A stretch of DNA of 57,500 nt from Hirudo medicinalis. Taxonomy: Eukaryota; Annelida; Clitellata; Hirudinida; Hirudinidae. The stretch lies in NCBI GenBank assembly GCA_011800805.1, contig MPNW01000279.1, positions 258,536 to 316,035 of the forward strand. The letters run 5' to 3'. Made by a program: the position numbers and the translations under genes. Below the pieces are notes generated by a model, which saw nothing but the letters and a program-made list of their open reading frames with translations, had not been told where the DNA came from and searched no databases. Positions 37,501-50,276 of this stretch are shown here, in pieces. Numbering within the stretch: position 1 is the stretch's first letter; each line of letters opens with the position of its first letter.

Positions 37501-38821
37501 AGAAATGAAATAAAGAACAGTTTATGCATCCTAAAAAAACAGGTAAGACTCTCCGGACACATCTAATAATAACCACACACAACTTCAACAATACAAAGCA
37601 TGGTCTAATGGATAAGACATCATCCTCTCACTATTGCAGCACGGATTCGAATCCCGTTGAGGGAGCACTGTCCTAATCATCTGGTTATTTAAGGAGGTTA
37701 ATGAACAACAACAATGCACAGGGCAAAACCAAAACCACCCAACAACCCCTCATCCACCCACCATGGACTCCACCAACCTTGAAATCCTCTTGAGACTGTC
37801 AGGAGTTCAAAAGAAATCTCTCTCAACAATTGATCACCGAAGTCTAGTTTTGTCGTTTCGTCGGAGATCAGCTTGCCAGCGTCCATCCTTGATGAATTCA
37901 GGATTGAGTTGATGAAAATGCTTAAGATAGAGAAGTACAAGTCGATCGTTCCCAGTGCCAAATTGAAGTCAGCCTCCTTTGTTCCAAATTCTTTGTTCTG
38001 ATTGTAGAATTACCGACAATTAGCGTGGTGTAATAAACTGATTGTTTGTGGCGGTAAGTCAGACCGAGGTGTTGAGTAATGAAAATCATTCATTTTAATC
38101 AGCATCTGAATGTTGGCATGCAATGTAAATAGACACATACATGCATGTACCGATGCCATTGAGATTCACTTGCTAAAAGAAATGAAAACATCCATCCATC
38201 CATCCATCCATCCATCCATCCATCCATTCATTCATTAATGCCATTCACTCGACCCACCCATCCAATGTTTTTGTCAGTGAGTTTCGATGATAAATCCCCT
38301 CGTAAATCAAATGGTTTTTTTTTCAAGCATTTATGTAGCGCTCTTCAAAGAACGTTTTAGTGGCTCGACTAGTTTATCCCGAACCCCGCTGTCAAATGGG
38401 GAGCGCAATTCTTGTGACCGGCAACTACCGAGATCATTGATATTTCGTAATAAAATCTTTTTAATAAGAATTAATGATTAATAAATTTTTAATTTAATGT
38501 TTTATTTTTTTTTTATCTATAAAGACATTAACTCAGGAAATAGCAGGATTTTCATGAAATTCATCCAACCAGCAAAGTTGACTGAACTTACAAATTTCGT
38601 AAGATAGCTGGAATTAGCCTCAGCCGCTACCAGCCTGCTGACAAAGTCTGGTGTGGTTGATGAATTCGCCAGAGTGAGGACATCTGATTGGTTCTTCATC
38701 ATTTCAGACATGACCTTGATCTCCTCAGCCACCAACAGGTAGCAGTTACTACAGGCTGTAAGTTGAGGTTGATTTTGCAGAGGTCACATTCTCCGAAGCA
38801 CTCATCAATCCACAAACAATT

Positions 38822-38853
<32 letters not shown>

Positions 38854-41800
38854 GTCAAACAATTATCAATCAATCAATCAATTGAGCGTCGGTAGCCGAT
38901 TGGTTAAGATTTTCACGCGGTTCCGTTAGGAGTTCAAATTCTAGCAGCTCGCAAGAGCTTCTATTTATAATTATAACTAATATCAATCCATAAACAATTA
39001 TCAATCAATCAATCAACCAATCAATCAATCGTCTTTTGATTGGAAGGCTTCGATCTGAACCACCCGATCATTAGGTTCAAATGTAAACTGATCAGACATT
39101 TTAATGTCACATGTGCGACTTACATTCTCACGACAACACAGAAGCTAAATGAGTAATCAAATACATAGTCACATCACGTCATCGTCATCATGTCACCACC
39201 TCATTAGCATAATTAACCCATCTCACCTGAGCAGCCTATTGCGCTAGTCATGTTGACGTAGCCATCCTCGCACCTGTTGCAGGTGAGGCCAACCACGTGA
39301 GGTCTGCAATCGCATTGGCCAGACGTGCTGTTACAATTGTTTACGTCAGTGGATCCAATTGGAGAGCAAGTGCAGGCTGGATAAATATTCATAAGATAGA
39401 ATCTGATTAATTATTCATGAATAATATAATATTGTTATCATTATCATTATCATCGTCATCATCATCATTACCATTGTCAACCATTAACATTACCATTATA
39501 GGTCTTATAGACATCACTTTGGACAAGCTTTAGACATTAATTGATGAAGCGGTCATTTCGTGGACAACACAAATAACATCAAAGAGACAACAACAACAAC
39601 AACAGCAACAGCAGCAGCAACATCAGCAACAACAGCAGCAGCAGCAGCAACAACAACAACAACAACAACAATAATAACAACAACACCCTCAGCCCACAAC
39701 TAGGTAATAATCTAGAGACGACAATCTTGTTGGGATGGCCTTGAAACAGTTTGACGCACCCTGGCATCCAGCCTTGGAAAGGCCCCAGAACCCTGCCTTG
39801 CACTTGAGAATTCCACCCGATTCCTCCACGTTGCTGGCCAACTGTTCGCAACTCCACCCCTGGCTACCGTCGGGGCAATTGAGGCACTGCCCGTTGTGTT
39901 CGTCACAAATCTGACTGGCCGGAGGAAGACGCTGGCAAGAGCACGGCACGCAGCTGGCAGAGCTGTCATTGGACGATCTCTTGTAGCCTTGCTGGCACTT
40001 TTCACAAGAGAATCCTGATTTGTGAATTGTTTTTTTTTTTTAATTACAAAGCTATTTATCAGATAAAGAATAGTTATTTACATTAACTGAAACTTTAAAT
40101 CATCTCGATCATAATTTGTCCTTGGTCGAAAGTTAAATTAAATTACCTTTTAAACAAATACAAACTGATTGAATACACACCTGCAGTATTGTTTGAACAG
40201 GTGCAGTTCTCAACATATTCAACGGTGGGAACGTTTGGATCGGTCGTCGGAGCGGCAGAAACAAGGGAGATTGAGTTCAAGGTCAGAATGTACTGATTGA
40301 GAAACCTCTGTTGGATCATCAGCTTCGACAATTTGGATAGCAACTCTGAAGATGATGATGATCACCTCATCATATTTAAATAGCTGCATAATTTATTACA
40401 TTCAATAATATTAATTTTATTATTTTATAATATTTTATTTTATATTTTTTTTAAAGAGGTATTGACGTCAATACATCTGCTTAAACTCTGTTTCTGGGCG
40501 ACAAAGAATCATAAATGAGTACAATTAATAACCAATACTTTGATAATAATTAATTAATAATAATTTTTTAATGATAATTTCAGTCTACCTCGTCAAATAA
40601 ATTCCTAGCACCAAAAGAACCAGCATCGTAAACACAACTGCTGAAGTTATTACGTGTAATTGTTTTAGAGGCACAAAACATAAAAATACAACAAAAACTC
40701 AGGAGACATCTTCAAATCACTCGGCACTCACTGTAAAAGTCAATGGCAGTCAGAGGAACAGTTGGATTGGCGTCGTTGGTCCACTGGGACTCGTGGAGTC
40801 GAATGGAAAGTTGGAGCGGTTGGAAGGCATTGAACGACTGATCGATCGACAGGTAGGAAATTCTTTTCCAATCTAGCGAACGATTTTAAAACGCATGATT
40901 TTCCTAGCGAACGATTTGAAAACATACGACGCCTGGTGAATGATTGGGAAATATATGATCCTCTAGCGAACAAATTAAAAACTTTTTTTGCCCCGGCGAA
41001 CGATTTGAAAGATGTCATCCCTAGCGAATGATTTAAAACATAATAATGATCACCTGGTGAATGATTTGAAAACATATGATCCTCTAGCGAGATATTTAAA
41101 AACATATGGTTGCCAGGCGAATGAATTGAAAACACGATCTAGCGAGTTACAAAATATCATGATAGGAACAAAATAACGATCGAAATTCAAATAAATTTGA
41201 TAACGTTTTATTTTTAAATAATCAGCCTCCCCACCCAATTTGAAGAACATAAAAGACCAATATTACGACCTACATTACAATATATTATAATAATAAATAT
41301 CATGCTTAATTACTGTGACCACGTAACTCGTAATGAGCGGAATGTTAATAAAATCTGCTCCTCCCTACTCTGCGATTATGTAATGCATTTAACTATTTCA
41401 TTTTAATTACCTGTAGACTCCAATATGACGTACTGCACGGTTCCTGCCAGGAAGGTATTCATTGGAATGGCTGTAAAATTCAGGAATTGACCATACGATG
41501 ACCTTTTGTCTCCCAAAAACTGGGGAGGGGCCAGCACGTAATCGAGTAGGTCGGGAGAGTTCTGCCAACCGCTAGTACTGAGAATGATGACATTGAATTG
41601 AAATATCATTATCATCTAGCCATGCTAGAGTAACAAAGTTGTACAAATAGGTATAATTATATTATAAATATTTATTATAAAAAAAAATCAAATACTCTGG
41701 GGAGCTGATAATGTCCTGTCTGAACCCAGCAGCTGAATGGCAAAGGGCGCTCGTCGATGACATTCCAGAACAGAAACACTGTTGACAACCGTCAGGATTC

Positions 41801-44800
41801 ATTGAGGACAAGCCAAAAGTTCCATCCTGGATTTTGTGGAAGAGTTTAACTGACGGTTACTAAATGTTAATCTACTGTTAACACATGATAAAAACGCAGC
41901 CAATCACAAGAAGGGAAAATCCACGAGGAGTTAAATATTAAACAGGTCAATTAATATTCATAGCCATTGGCCAACCTTGCACTGGCCACAATTGATCCCG
42001 ATGACATTTGTCTTACAGTAACATTGGCCATTGTTTGTGCATGTCCCATTTATGGACCCTGATGTACTGCAGTTGCATGTCCTGTTGAGACATTTTAAAT
42101 TTACTATTTAAAATGACCTTAAAAACCATCGTTATTGGGGCGATGACCTTGGGGATAAAAAAGAATGTACTTCCGAATAATTAATAAATTAAACCCAGCT
42201 TGACAAGACCCATCCTCATCGCCATCGTTGTTGCGATCACCATCAGTGATAACATCGTGTTCATCATCATCTCAACACGTGCCGCCCGAAGACACGTTTG
42301 GTTAATCATCAATCGATGACGGACGTCATCACAACATTTACATTTCAGCTTCACTATTCATCACCACTACAATCATCATCATCATCGAATCTCGTCATCA
42401 TCGTCATCATCATCATCATTCCATTATCGGCTTATCGATAGTCAACACCATCAACAACACACATTATCACCGTCATTATTCACCACATTAGAAGGGATCA
42501 ACACGGTCATCGATGCTAACAGACTCAGGCATTCAAAACATCTTTCGTTATAGACCCACTTGCAACCATCTGGGCCGAAGCCGGAGTAACCGGGCAGGCA
42601 TTGGTCGCACTTTGGGCCGCCAAAGGTCGGCTTGCACTGGCAAAGGCCTTCCTCAGAGCACTGGAGGTTGAGGCTTCCCTGGGGGTTGCAATCGCACGGC
42701 AGACATCCGTTGCCTGACGATATGCCATAGAACGTGGACTTGCAGAGGCCACACTGTCTATCACCAGCCCTATTGGGGTCGGTGGTGTTATCCCCGAGCA
42801 GAGCCACATTGGATTGACAGGAGCACTGACCTGTCGTGTAGTCGCACACAGGGTTGGACGACCCAAATGAATTACAGTCACAGGCTGTTCAAAAGGAAAA
42901 TGGAGAGGATAAGAGCAAAAGAAGGTATTTGATGATGATGATGATGATGATAATAATAATAATAATAATAATAACATCAACACCACCAACAACAACAATA
43001 ATAATAAGAAGAAGAATCACGCTCTTACCCTGACAACCGCTGTCTGAGAATCCAAAGAATCCAGGTGTGCAGTAATCACACTTCCTACCTTCCACGTTCA
43101 CCTTGCAAGGACAATTCCCACCGAGACTCGAACAAGTGGGGTTAACACTCCCAACAGCACTACACTCGCAGGCTGTCATTACAATTCACAAGATTACTAT
43201 CATCATCATCATCGTCATCATCATCATCGTCACCATCATCATCATCATCATCATCATCACCATCACCATCTTCGTCAGCAGCAGCATCATCACCATCAAC
43301 ATCACCATCATCATCATCGTCATCATCACCATCACCATCATCATCATCATTATCATCACCACCATCATAACCACATCACGCTACATCAGCCACTCACGCA
43401 GTGCTCCACCACTCTGTTCTGCCATGAAGGAGATGGAAAAGTTCCAACAAGGATCGCCCATTGATTCGTTGATGAAGACGTTGGACGTGTACAGCGCCAA
43501 ACTTCGGAAGCATGACGCATACAATTCCTTTTTCGTGTCATCCTCTGAAGATGATGACGATGATGATGATGGCGATGATGACGATGATGATGATGATGGT
43601 GATGATGTCGATCAAAGGCTAGTGTCAGGCAATGATATTAATTATTGTCAATAACAATAATAATATAACAATAATGCAATAATATTCATAACTAATAACA
43701 GCCATTCAGTCATGCAATCCTCCAAAAAGAATCAATCAGTAATCTCACTTTCAACCCGATAAACAAGACTCCTGTTAAGATCAGGCAGTAGAACCAAAGA
43801 ATCGAGTAGAAAGGGTGCGGTCGTTGCGCCCCCACTCAGGGCTTTGAAGTTTGCCTTGTAAGTGCACCTGGCGTCCAGGTCAATCCTCCCCGTCTCATTC
43901 CTCCAGTCCTTGCCAACTCCTGAATCATGATTGGCCAATTGATAAATAATCATGAATAATTAATATAATTAATATATATATATATAATATATTATAATTA
44001 ATATTGTTATAATTAAGTTCTGAGTGTTTAATTTTTAAAATTATTAAACAATAAATTTCTCACCAGGATACAAGTTGAACAAGTTAAATAACACAACAGG
44101 GTACGAGTCGTTACAAGCAGTGGAGGTCAGGTTAGGATAGGGTTCGGCACTGAAGATGGTGTTAGGACCATTGGGGGTGAATGTCAGGGTAGCATGGGCG
44201 AATGGGTTGTTATCGTTAAGGGTGTATCTAATTGCTGGAATGTAGGTCCTGAAAATTGATCGTGTCAACCAATCAGCCGATCTCCAGAATTCAATCAATG
44301 ACTTAATGAGAATTCAATTGATCAATCAATCAAACAATCAAGAAGAGATTTGTACGATGACGACGACGACAACGACAACAACAACAATAACATCAACAAC
44401 AACGATAACATCCACAACAACAATGACAATGACATATCATATTTATTTAACATGTAGAATCAGCATCCAAACAGATGACATGGATCACTCGACGACAACT
44501 CACTGTATGACGCTTCCTTGACGCCCGATGACGACAGTATTGAACACGGCCTCTTGGCCGACATTGCAGGAGAAGTAATACCTCCCTGTGAACGCTGCCG
44601 CTGAAGTCAAGAGGCTGGTCTGATTCTGGCAAGTCGTGCCAGGGCCGTCTGGTTTCAGACTGATGCGGTCCGGCAGTGGCACGTAGAAGTTGGTAGCGGC
44701 AAAGCGACAACGGCTTCCGATCATGTTAGGTTTGCAGGCACATTGACCGTTTGCCTTATCACAGGCCAGGTTAAACGAGCCCCCTGGATCACACAAGCAT

Positions 44801-47800
44801 GGATCGCACCTCTGTGAGTGTGGATTTGAAAGGGTGATAAATGATAATTGATAGCTGATAATTGATTAGCTTAACCATTATGTATTCGATCGGGTAATTT
44901 GTAAAGTTTTCGTCTTGGATTTATAAAAAGAAATATGCTAAATATTGACTCAGTGATGGCAATCAATTGACAATTAGGGATCAAGAGGATAGAAACATTG
45001 ACAGTTATCCTGCTAATAAACCATCTGCTTTGGAAAACTCAAGCCTAAGTTCAACAGAACAGTTGGATATCACTTCTGAGAAAGTGAATAAACAGGGCCC
45101 AGGTCCACACGACACAGACACAAATCGATAAGAGATGTTGCCAATATTATTATTTTTATTATAATTATTATTAGTATTACCAATATTACGTCACTTACAG
45201 GGTTCAGAAGCATTACATAATTCATAACGATGATGTAATCCTGTGACATTCAGACAGGCTCAAATACATCTGTTCTTTTACAAAGTTGTATGAAGTTATA
45301 GTGCTTTTTAGACATTTTTAACCAGTCCTTGGTAATATTTCATTTCCACAATTTTGACTGTAATTTGTAATAATGTACGATGTAATATATTATAGTTATA
45401 CAAGATATTTTATGTAATAATATAAGTTAGAGAGATGATGGTTGGGCAAAGACAAAATATAGCTAAAGACAAAAAGATAAAACATTGTTTTGGCTAAAGA
45501 CAAAATGCAGTTTAGCCAAAACAATGTTTTATCTTAATTTTTAGTTACTTGGGTTTGGAAAATAAACCGATATAAAAAAAAGATACAATCCTTATGAAAA
45601 TATATCTATAATTAAACCCTATTTCTGAGGCCTAAAAGGAGTCTAAATTCACAATCCACATTCCACAGTCGTCTTCCAAACCACAAAAGCAACCTACCTG
45701 GTAATTGACATCTCCATTTCTATAGTATCCATCATCACAGAGATCACAGCGGAGCGAGTTAACTCCAGGAACGCATTGGCACTGTCCTGTGTTTTGGTCG
45801 CAAACATTGCTACCGCCCATCGTCCATGCCACAGTGCAATTGCAAGCTTTGGAAATGTGAAACATTACCTCATTTGAAACCAAGCCGCTATGTAGTCATT
45901 ATATTAGACTAAATACAACTGCTAAAGCTGTACCTAGGACAATAAAGTAAATTAACCAAACCTGCGGCGATCCACGAAGCATTTTGTAAACATTTATAAA
46001 ATGGCGTTCGCCGCCGCGCAAAATTTAAGTTTGGGTTAGCTTCTAAATATTACCCGACAATGATAAAAAAAATAGGATCAGTTAATTTATTAGTCAAATT
46101 TTGCGTACAAAATTCATTAAATTTAATAACAGTAAGAATTCGATCGGCCAATTGTCCAAGCGGTCCAGCGGATAGAATGGCAAATACTTGTTTCGTTGAT
46201 ACTTACGCTTACAAGTTCCTTGGGTGGTATCATTTGTCAGAAGTCCCCAAAGTTCATCGAAGCAGTGATCGCATCTCAGCCCCGTTACACTTGGCTTGCA
46301 TTGGCATTGTCCAGTAGCTTCCAGGCAAGTTGAGTTGACAGATAGAAGACCTCTAGGCTCGCAGTTACATGCTTTAAGAAGTTTGATCGAGTGGATCACA
46401 TTAAGATGTTTGGTGGAGGGGTGTTTGTAATTAAATATTCAAAATAAATCTTAAGTACGAAGTCGTACGAACGTCCCATCAATGCGCGTATGGAAGTAGA
46501 CATTTTGTTGGAAGTTATTAACTATGTTCTTAAGTTTAAACAAATAACATAAATGAATTTGAATACAGGACACAATGTTATGCATCAATAATTAATATCC
46601 ATCCACAATTAGACTTGTGTTCTATGTGGAACCCCAGACATGCTGATCCTGCCCCCAAAATAACTCACCGACACAAAGTGAGGGATCGTTGATCAACAAG
46701 GACTGATTCTTGTAGAATCCAGAGTTGCAAGTCTCACAGTTTACTCCCATTGTGTTGTTGGTACATCCGACGCACCTTCCCATGTTGATGGTTTGGTCGT
46801 AAACACAGCTCGATGCCCGGCCATTGCAATTGCAGCCTTAAATTTGTTTGTTTGGAATGACCATACGTCAGTTTATTTCACTAATTTTTCTAATTTAAAA
46901 AATACTAACTACCTGCTTTTTATCAACATAAATAATTTCTTTATTGAAAGAAAGCTAAATTTTGTGTTCTAAACTTGAAAATATTAATCAAAAAACTCTT
47001 AACAGCCAGCTGAGTCGTATCAAGAATTATTCCTTCAAACAAATGGCTGAAATGACAATCAAGGCAGAAGACTCGACCCACTTTGGCACTCATTCCCTTG
47101 ACCATTGGGAAGTGGCATGAAAGAACCCTTCATCCAGGGTCTGTTGTTGAACAGCGGTAGACACATCTCGCATGAATTACCAGCCGTATTGTGTTCACAG
47201 AGACATACCATTTGTCCATTTTGAAGGTTGCAGAACTTTGCATGGCGGTTGCAATCGCATCTGAAAGAAGTTGGATTGATTTCTTAGCTAGGAAGGATTG
47301 AAATTAATTGAAACGATTGCTGATGAATAGTGCAACTATGGGTTGGTGGTTTAATTCACCATCAGAGGATTCGCCGTAATTAGGATCATTGATTGACTCA
47401 ATGAATCAATGAATGAAAAATTAAAATTTCCTCGAACAGAAGCCTCTGCTGTTTAAATATTAAAGTTTCAAAGGTGATTCAAAATTTATTTAAATATTGA
47501 TAATTGTGGAATTATTCAGAAAATTATAAAACTACTTCAGAGCTTCTCGGTTAGAAGTCGTCTTTATGATAACAACCCAAACTGCTACAGCCACAAATTG
47601 TTTTATAATCAAACCAATTATTGACCCACCCTATTGCTTAGTACAACCCCCAAAACAAATATGTCTGAGGACTCACCCAGCCAATAAATCAATGTTGGAG
47701 ATGGCGTAATAGTACTTGTATTTGTCCTGTGGTCTGCCACTCCTCTCCTGACCATCGGTTGCAGGGTAAATAAGTCTCAGTCTGAGGTCAGTGAAGGTTA

Positions 47801-48828
47801 GAAACTCTAAGAAATTGGTGTTCTCGTAAGCCATATAAAGGTTGTCGAAGTTGTTCCAGTTCGGACCGAGGTACGTTTGGAACCTATCCACACTAACTTC
47901 GAACATTAGAGTTCCTCCTGTACTTGGAAAATCTGCACTGTACTTCGAGGTACATACGACATCGAGAGGACTGGCCAAGTTGACACTGGGTGGACACGAA
48001 TAGTTGTAGTACTGCAGAGCTGTCCAGGTAGTTCCATTATTCATGGACTTTTCAAGTATCGCTTGCTTCGGTCTCCGGCTGGAAAAAGTGAATACTATAT
48101 CGCCCATCAAGATAAACCTTCTGCCCAAAGATACGGTGATGTTAGCCTTGGGAGTGTCCCCGATCGCCATCCACGTCCTCGACTGCCATGAGGTGGTGAG
48201 ATCTGCCTGGCCATTTTTATAGTCCGCCATGAATTCTGGGAGAGCATTCGAACAGTTGGCGCATTGCATGGGAGTTGTCTGGGAAAATATTTTTTTCTTT
48301 AAAAAGAGATTACAACTTGTTTTTGCAGACCCTTTTCGAATGATGTCAATGAGTCAAAACAATAAGTCAAAGTCCCAAATACCCATCCCTAGCTCCCAAC
48401 CCACAACGTAATCAGACTCACCAAGGTGCAGTAAGGCTGGGGGCACTGCACGTGACATCAGATGGGCTAACTGTCAGTTTATAGTTAGTGGAGCTCGGTA
48501 AGAACACGATATTTGGAGCGCTCATGCAGACATAGTAAGCCGTCAGGTCATTGGCAACTTGCTCCTGACAGACATCCTTAAGACAGAACGTAGTTCGGAA
48601 TGAAGATGATACGAGAAGGAATGAAATTACAAGAATGCTTGATGGATTCTTCGGAAGCCATTTTGCTGAGGAAGAAGAGATCGAGTACTTAGGCGATGGT
48701 AGCCATCTTGAATTCATAAAGGAAGACGACAACGACGACGATGATGGAGGTGACTTAGATTCTGATGGTGATGATAGTGTTGTCGATGATGATGATGATG
48801 ATGCAGAGAGTGCTTTCTTGTTTGTCAT
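34568..48828 (-). CDS. Laminin chain with hybrid order LN-LE-LF-LE-L4-LE-coiled coil
   Basis: A secreted basement-membrane chain of about 1,950 aa. Exons in order: 48422-48828, 47677-48278 (LN); 47082-47260, 46669-46836, 46207-46371, 45698-45846 and 44504-44811 (five EGF-like LE modules; the last continues into LF); 44064-44248, 43749-43919, 43398-43544 (LF); 43029-43172, 42560-42884, 41976-42081, 41696-41826 (LE); 41411-41577, 40732-40872, 40181-40345 (L4); 39760-40014, 39227-39376 (LE); 38592-38755, 37778-37997, 37051-37229, 36460-36729, 35979-36216, 35424-35602 and 34568-35113 (coiled coil, about 600 residues). LN shows SWQSRTW and [14 protein letters not shown]1 has [15 protein letters not shown] has [13 protein letters not shown]4 has [15 protein letters not shown]. 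All phases match except exon 1 to 2, off by one at a G run (48439-48443). No LG or beta-knob domain is seen. Met at 48717 is an alternative start; a Ser-rich leader precedes a hydrophobic signal. Confidence 0.85.
35630..35830. repeat. (AAT)n-type AT-rich array
   Basis: Imperfect AATAAT/AACATAATAAT repeats in a laminin intron. Confidence 0.85.
36754..36890. repeat. (GAAT)n microsatellite
   Basis: About twenty GAAT units followed by broken copies, in a laminin coiled-coil intron. The long frame that spans it with FIHS repeats is not coding. Confidence 0.95.
37228..37400. repeat. AT-rich tandem repeat (AATAATAATATTAAAAT)n
   Basis: Seven or so copies of an AATAATAATAATATTAAAAT-like unit in a laminin intron. 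Confidence 0.9.
37602..37672 (+). repeat. tRNA-Arg-derived sequence (pseudo-tRNA or SINE head)
   Basis: GGTCTAATGGATAAGACATC matches the A box and D arm of animal tRNA-Arg, and GGATTCGAATCCCG is a B box/T arm. The anticodon arm does not pair properly and the T stem is short by one base, so a functional tRNA is unlikely. Confidence 0.55.
38190..38227. repeat. (CATC)n microsatellite
   Basis: Nine CATC units in a laminin intron, followed by CATT units. Confidence 0.95.
38822..38880. repeat. (CAAT)n repeat
   Basis: ATCAATCAATCA runs in a laminin intron; another copy is at 39000-39030. A tRNA-like stretch with A-box-like TAGCCGATTGGTTAAGA and B-box-like GAGTTCAAATTCT lies between them (38884-38945). 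Confidence 0.8.
39585..39680. repeat. (CAA/CAG)n microsatellite
   Basis: CAACAACAGCAGCAG-type run in a laminin intron. The Leu-rich frame on the other strand is an artefact. Confidence 0.9.
40873..41160. repeat. 30-bp degenerate minisatellite, 9-10 copies
   Basis: The unit is close to CCTCTAGCGAATGATTTGAA followed by AACATATGAT. Copies start near 40873, 40903, 40931, 40959, 40990, 41018, 41049, 41078 and 41108. It fills an intron between two L4 exons of the laminin gene. On the minus strand it forms an open frame with a 10-residue period. Confidence 0.85.
42940..42972. repeat. (GAT)n/(AAT)n microsatellite
   Basis: Trinucleotide run in a laminin intron. Confidence 0.9.
43197..43375. repeat. 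(CAT)n-type imperfect microsatellite
   Basis: About 180 bp of ATC/ACC/GTC units in a laminin intron. A second GAT run follows at 43547-43610. Confidence 0.95.
45474..45535. repeat. Perfect 25-bp inverted repeat with 12-base loop
   Basis: Arms at 45474-45498 and 45511-45535 are exact reverse complements (left arm begins AAGATAAAACATTG, right arm begins TTTAGCCAAAAC). The loop is GACAAAATGCAG. It lies in a laminin intron. Function unknown; it could be a transposon relic or a hairpin RNA source. Confidence 0.9.
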
Positions 48829-50228
48829 TTTCTCTATAGCGGTCTATCGTTGGGGAAAAATATTTTGGTCCGGCCACCAACATGCACCATGTGTGACTAG
48901 AAATGTCTGCTGTAAGAAAAATATTGCATTTTTATAAGAACATTATTATTTATGTCGCAGTTACGCAACTGTTAACAACGACGGAATAATTGATTTTTTA
49001 ACACATTAATAATATTATGCAATAAATAGGTAATTTTAGCTATTAAAAATATTTCAAACTTAGGCAGTTATAACTTTTTTTTTTATAATATCATAACATT
49101 ATCACTGACACGAAGTCGTTCGGTGGTTTGTGAATATATTTTTCTATTTTGATGGTAAAATTTATTGCCGAGGTCAAAATTTTTCGGCTAGGGCTGGGGT
49201 CAAATTGGTGATGTGAAATACACACAATTGTTGTTATTGTTGCAATAATATTGATTAAAATCAATATTAAGGACATTACGTAATAAAGACTATCGGAACT
49301 CAATAGATTGCTCCGGTAAATAATAAAGGTGCGAACTAATTAGTTAACAATTTAACCTGGAATGGTTTTCTCCTTAGCTGGTGATGATGAGGAGAACGTA
49401 ACTTTTCCAACTTTTGGAACTTAACCCCTTTTCAAAGCCGAACCACTTCTTCCCAGGTGAGTTCAGAGTTGACAGTTTATTCGTAAATTGCAGAGAACTG
49501 TTTTAAAATCTCACCTGTTACTAGTAACACCAATCAAAGTGACATAGTAACGGTCTCGAACGACCGACAACTGTGCAATCTTCTGTAATCAACAGATCAG
49601 CCTTAAGACTTTCAGAACTTCTGTCAACCACTGGTGGACAAGATCAACCTCAATCCACGTCAGAGTCTATCGCAAGATTTCGTCTACCGACGGCAAGAGG
49701 TAAAATGCTCACTACGAAAACGACGTATCCCCGATGCGACAGGTGTTTGGGCGACTAGCTAGAATTTCTCTAGCAAGCAACTTCTTACCCAACCTTTTAT
49801 AACTCTCGCTCCTCTTTCCATATCTCTCTCATCTTCCCTTTACTGTTCTTTTCCTCTATGTATGCCTGATCGTGTTATTGTATCTGCAATTGTCGCTTAT
49901 TGGTAGCCTGAATACTTGGCTGTTTTCTTTTGTATCTAGTTGTATTTTGTTTACTTTCGTCTGAAAGTTTCGATTTGTGGTCGTTTGGCCCTCTATGTCT
50001 TCCGTCGTCGTCGGTCCTCACCACCTGCTCACGGTTTCCTTGAACTCTGGTTCGTTTCGGCTCGAGAATACTTGGAATCGCTTAGTCAACAAGTAATCAA
50101 CAATTTGAACAATAAAGAGTTGATCTAATGTTCGAATTAACTAATTAAAAATTTTTTTATTATTATTATTTTCATTTTTTTACTATTATTATTGTTATTA
50201 TTATTATTATTAATATTAATTTCGTTGC

Positions 50229-50276
<48 letters not shown>

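Noticed and set aside
37602..37672. Functional tRNA-Arg gene
   Set aside because: The anticodon stem does not pair and the T stem is one base short; kept only as a tRNA-derived repeat.
43103..43654. 183-residue Ile/Thr-rich forward frame
   Set aside because: It crosses an ATC microsatellite and two laminin exons on the opposite strand.
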